IMG/VR virus record: IMGVR_UViG_3300024057_000003 | Location: 1 to 58,122 of that record | Length of the DNA stretch: 58,122 nt | Source: a virus | Strand: one strand, 5' to 3' | In this document: piece after piece, positions 55,322-58,122 of the stretch | How positions within the stretch are numbered: position 1 is the first letter of the stretch | Layout: the number at the start of each line of letters is the position of its first letter | Program-made: the position numbers and the translations under genes | Notes under the pieces: model-generated | Seen by the model: only the letters and a program-made list of their open reading frames with translations | The model's database searches: none | What the model was told of the DNA's origin: nothing

Positions 55322-58122
55322 ATGGCCGACCTCTTCGACACCGACGAGCAGTTTGAGAACATCAAGGGGAGTCTGTCCAGAGCGGTCAAGCAGGCCCTCG
55401 CCGTCGAGGGAAAGAAGCATCGCCTGGTCGTCCGCAAGGTCGAGGTGAAGGACACGCTCGACGCCAGCGACATCAAGAGCCAGCTCGACGCGAAGATGAA
55501 CCAGAAGACGTGGGGTGTGCCGCTCCATGCGGATCTGGAACTTCAGGACGTGGCGACCGGAGATACGGTCGATCGCCAGCGGGTCAAGCTCCTGGACATC
55601 CCCAAGCTCACGCCGCGGTATAGCTTCATCGTCAACGGCTCGGAGTTCCAGATCTCCAACCAGCTCCGCCTCAAGCCCGGCGCCTACATCCGCAAGCGCA
55701 GGACCGGAGAGACCGAAGCGTTCGTCAATCTGGAGCGCGGCCGCAACTTCAGGATCGAGCTCCGGCCCAAGAGGGGGCAGGTGATGGCCGAGATCGGTTC
55801 GGCCAACGTGAACGTCTACAGCCTGTTCCACATCCTCGGCCTCAAGGACAAGGAGATCCAGGACACGCTGGGCACGGATCTCCACTCCTCGATCGTCACG
55901 CCGAACGTGGATGTGGACATCCTAAAACTCAACAACTCCCTGTTCCGCGACAAGGAGACGAACGTCGAGAAGGCCCTCGGCAACCTGCGAGCCTACTTCA
56001 AGGAGACGAAGATCAGCCCGGAGACGACGGAGGCGACGCTGGGCCGGAGCTTCACGAGCGTCAATGGAGACATGCTCCTGCGGACTGTGAAGAAGCTCGT
56101 CGCGGTCAACCGAGGAGAAGCCGAACCGGACAACCGCGACGAGGTCCGCTACAAGAAGCTGTTCACCCCCGACGACCTCTTGGAGCAACGCATCTCGAAG
56201 AACGTGCGGCTCATCCAGTCCAGGATCCGCCAGAGGCTCGATTCAGCGACCGAGGTCCGCGATGCCGTTCATCCACCCCAGATCTCGAAGCTTGTCTACG
56301 CCGGCCGTGGCGAGAACGCCGAAGGCAGTTTCTACAACTCCAGCTCGCTGTCGACTAGCCCCGATCAGACCAACCCTGTGGACTTCCTGTCCGGGTTCAC
56401 GAAGGTCACGTACCTCGGCGAGGGCGGGATCCTGGACCGCCACGCGATTACCCTTCCCAGCAGGAACATCAACCCCACCCAGATCGGATTCCTCGATCCC
56501 GTCCATACCCCTGAGAACGCGGATATCGGCGTGGTCAACCACCTTCCGCTCGGGGTCGTCAAGCGGAAGGGGGAGATGAAGACGCGGGTCCAGGACCGCC
56601 AGGGCAAGATGACGCATCTCAGTTCACACGATGCCTTTGGCCAGACGATCGCGTTGCCGGGGGAGATTGACGACAAATGGAAGTCGCTGAAGGCTGAGCG
56701 CGTCACGGCCTACCGCGCCGGCAAGGTCGTTCAGGTGGACCCGAGCGAGGTGACTCATCGGTTCACTGACCCCGCTGACCTTTTCGGGGTGAGCACGAAC
56801 CTCATCCCCTTCATGTCCGCAAACTCCGGTGCCCGCGCAATGATGGGCGCCAAGATGCTTCCCCAAGCCCTTCCGCTTGTGGAGCGTGAGGCTCCTCTGG
56901 TCCAAGCGCGGCTTCGAGGTGATGTCAGCGCGGACCAAGCCGTCGGCTCGGAGTTCTCCCTCCATAGCCCCGTCTCCGGCAAGGTCGTCTCGGCTGAGGA
57001 CGGCGTCTTGAAGATCGAGGATTCTGAGGGGGACGTCCACGACATCCAGTACTACGAGAACTTCCCCCTCAACGGGGACGTGGGGATCACGTCAGAAATC
57101 CTTGTCGCCGCGGGAGACAAGGTGAAGAAGGGCCAGTTGGTCGCCGACACGAACTTCACGCGGGACGGATCGCTGGCCCTCGGCAAGAATCTGAGGGTGG
57201 CATATCTGCCCTACAAAGGTTTAACTTTCGAGGACGGGATCGCGATCAGCGAAACGGCCTCGCGTAAGATGACCTCAGAGCACCTTCACCGCCGCGAGTC
57301 ACCGCGGATCCGCTCGGGGGGCGTGGGGACGATCTACGACCGGAAGAAGTTCAGCGCCTACTACCCCACGGTGTTCGACCGCGAGCAGCTTGAGAAGCTG
57401 GACGATCAGGGCGTCATTCAGGTAGGCCAGACCGTTCGGCCGGGAGATCCGATCATCGCCTACATGCAGGAGAAGCAGATCACCCCCGAGGACGTGGCGA
57501 TGGGCAAGCTGAGGAAGTCCCTCGTCAAGCCGTACAAGAACCGCTCGGTCACTTGGGATCTCGACGACGAAGGCGAGGTGGTCAGGATCTCCAAGACCTC
57601 TGAAGGTCCGATCGTCTGGGTCAAGACGAAGGAGCCGATCCGGATCGGCGACAAGCTCGCCGGCCGTCATGGGAACAAGGGCGTGGTCACCGCGATCGTG
57701 CCGGATCGGGAGATGCCGAAGACCCAAGACGGAGAGCCTGTCGAGATCATCATGGACCCCCACGGGATCCCGTCTCGAATCAACGTAGGCCAGGTCTTCG
57801 AGACCGTGGCCGGGAAGCTCGCGAAGAAATCCAAGCGGCCGTACTTGGTGGACAACTTCACGGACAGATCCTACATTGACGACCTGACGGCCGAGATCAA
57901 GCGGGCGAAGATCACGGACACGGAGACGTTGGTCGACCCAACAACGGAGGAGACGCTGGGTGACGGGCTCGTGGGATACCAGCACATCATGAAACTCCGT
58001 CACCCAGTCCGCACCAAGTTCGCCGGTCGCGGAACGGACAAGTACACGATGGACAACCGTCCGGCCAAGGGCGGGGAAGGATCGGCCCAGAGCCTCGATC
58101 CGCTCAAGATGTTCTCGATGCT
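55322..58122 (+). CDS. rpoB: DNA-directed RNA polymerase beta subunit (RpoB), 3' end outside the window
   Basis: The beta subunit of multi-subunit RNA polymerase; the frame is open to the window edge (933 codons seen). Landmarks in order: a fork-loop/rifampicin region at 335-370 (SSSLSTSPDQTNPVDFL ... TYLGEGGI), HTPENADIGVVNHL after it, GLTFEDGIAISE (633-644, Glu637-Asp638), GDKLAGRHGNKGVV (776-789 with Lys778 and Lys786 equal to the catalytic-site lysines), DPHGIPSRINVGQ (812-824), and KGGEGSAQSLDPLKMFSML at the edge, near the end of beta. The protein is compact: the rifampicin region starts at about 335 instead of about 510 in E. coli, so N-terminal insertions are missing. It is a single uninterrupted gene, unlike the split subunits of phiKZ-like phages. 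Confidence 0.93.
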   Translation, partial: MADLFDTDEQFENIKGSLSRAVKQALAVEGKKHRLVVRKVEVKDTLDASDIKSQLDAKMNQKTWGVPLHADLELQDVATGDTVDRQRVKLLDIPKLTPRYSFIVNGSEFQISNQLRLKPGAYIRKRRTGETEAFVNLERGRNFRIELRPKRGQVMAEIGSANVNVYSLFHILGLKDKEIQDTLGTDLHSSIVTPNVDVDILKLNNSLFRDKETNVEKALGNLRAYFKETKISPETTEATLGRSFTSVNGDMLLRTVKKLVAVNRGEAEPDNRDEVRYKKLFTPDDLLEQRISKNVRLIQSRIRQRLDSATEVRDAVHPPQISKLVYAGRGENAEGSFYNSSSLSTSPDQTNPVDFLSGFTKVTYLGEGGILDRHAITLPSRNINPTQIGFLDPVHTPENADIGVVNHLPLGVVKRKGEMKTRVQDRQGKMTHLSSHDAFGQTIALPGEIDDKWKSLKAERVTAYRAGKVVQVDPSEVTHRFTDPADLFGVSTNLIPFMSANSGARAMMGAKMLPQALPLVEREAPLVQARLRGDVSADQAVGSEFSLHSPVSGKVVSAEDGVLKIEDSEGDVHDIQYYENFPLNGDVGITSEILVAAGDKVKKGQLVADTNFTRDGSLALGKNLRVAYLPYKGLTFEDGIAISETASRKMTSEHLHRRESPRIRSGGVGTIYDRKKFSAYYPTVFDREQLEKLDDQGVIQVGQTVRPGDPIIAYMQEKQITPEDVAMGKLRKSLVKPYKNRSVTWDLDDEGEVVRISKTSEGPIVWVKTKEPIRIGDKLAGRHGNKGVVTAIVPDREMPKTQDGEPVEIIMDPHGIPSRINVGQVFETVAGKLAKKSKRPYLVDNFTDRSYIDDLTAEIKRAKITDTETLVDPTTEETLGDGLVGYQHIMKLRHPVRTKFAGRGTDKYTMDNRPAKGGEGSAQSLDPLKMFSM

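Noticed and set aside
1-58122. CRISPR arrays, insertion sequences, integrase or attachment sites
   Set aside because: No repeated spacer units, no transposase motifs and no recombinase were seen in either strand. The only mobile element is the intein.

Overview
This window is a piece of the genome of a large, tailed double-stranded DNA phage with a contractile tail (myovirus morphology) and a high-GC genome. The evidence is a near-complete virion gene set in order: prohead protease, major capsid protein, neck and tail-completion candidates, tail sheath, tail tube, frameshifted tail-assembly chaperone, tape measure, baseplate hub, gp25-like wedge, baseplate J-like wedge, tail fibres and a portal. 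Genes are tightly packed with ATGA, TGATG or TAATG junctions and clear GGAG-type ribosome binding sites. The presence of its own RNA polymerase beta subunit and a sigma-like factor points to the jumbo or huge phage class. The host cannot be named from this sequence. No terminase, replication genes, lysis enzyme, CRISPR array or convincing tRNA was seen.

Layout. (1) Positions 1-4141, minus strand: a leftward operon of small unknown genes and one beta-class DNA methyltransferase. (2) Positions 4142-4554: a 413-base gap with a dyad, a near-consensus sigma70 promoter, a strongly structured RNA of about 215 nt ending at an intrinsic terminator, and the promoter of the rightward structural operons. 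(3) Positions 4555-12747, plus: head morphogenesis. This includes a putative prohead protease interrupted by a LAGLIDADG intein, acidic scaffold-like proteins, a decoration-like protein and the major capsid protein, closed by a strong terminator. (4) Positions 12820-20581: neck and completion proteins, plus a tandem run of small Lys/Arg- and Gly-rich proteins sharing short N-terminal leaders, which are candidate internal capsid proteins. (5) Positions 20592-31017: sheath, tube, a -1 frameshifted chaperone pair, tape measure and baseplate hub. A sigma-like factor follows at 31017-31730, inside the baseplate operon. (6) Positions 31731-49071: baseplate wedge genes, then a long run of modular, partly paralogous fibre and adhesin genes. 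(7) Positions 49139-49809, minus: two small single-membrane-span proteins. (8) Positions 49938-58122, plus: an unknown Lys/Ala-rich protein, a stand-alone LigD-type 3'-phosphoesterase, an unknown protein, a membrane protein with an HELGH zinc-protease motif, the portal with an embedded zinc ribbon, and RpoB, which runs off the right edge.

How it may fit together. Five positions in front of structural blocks carry one promoter type, TATACA-like -35, 17-18 bases, TATAAT/TAGRNT-like -10, which differs from the TTGACG promoter of the structured RNA. A reasonable inference is that the phage-encoded sigma-like protein and phage polymerase read these late promoters. The prohead protease would mature the head and may process the leader-bearing internal proteins. 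The internal proteins, the phosphoesterase and the polymerase subunit could be packaged or used early, but nothing in the sequence proves that.
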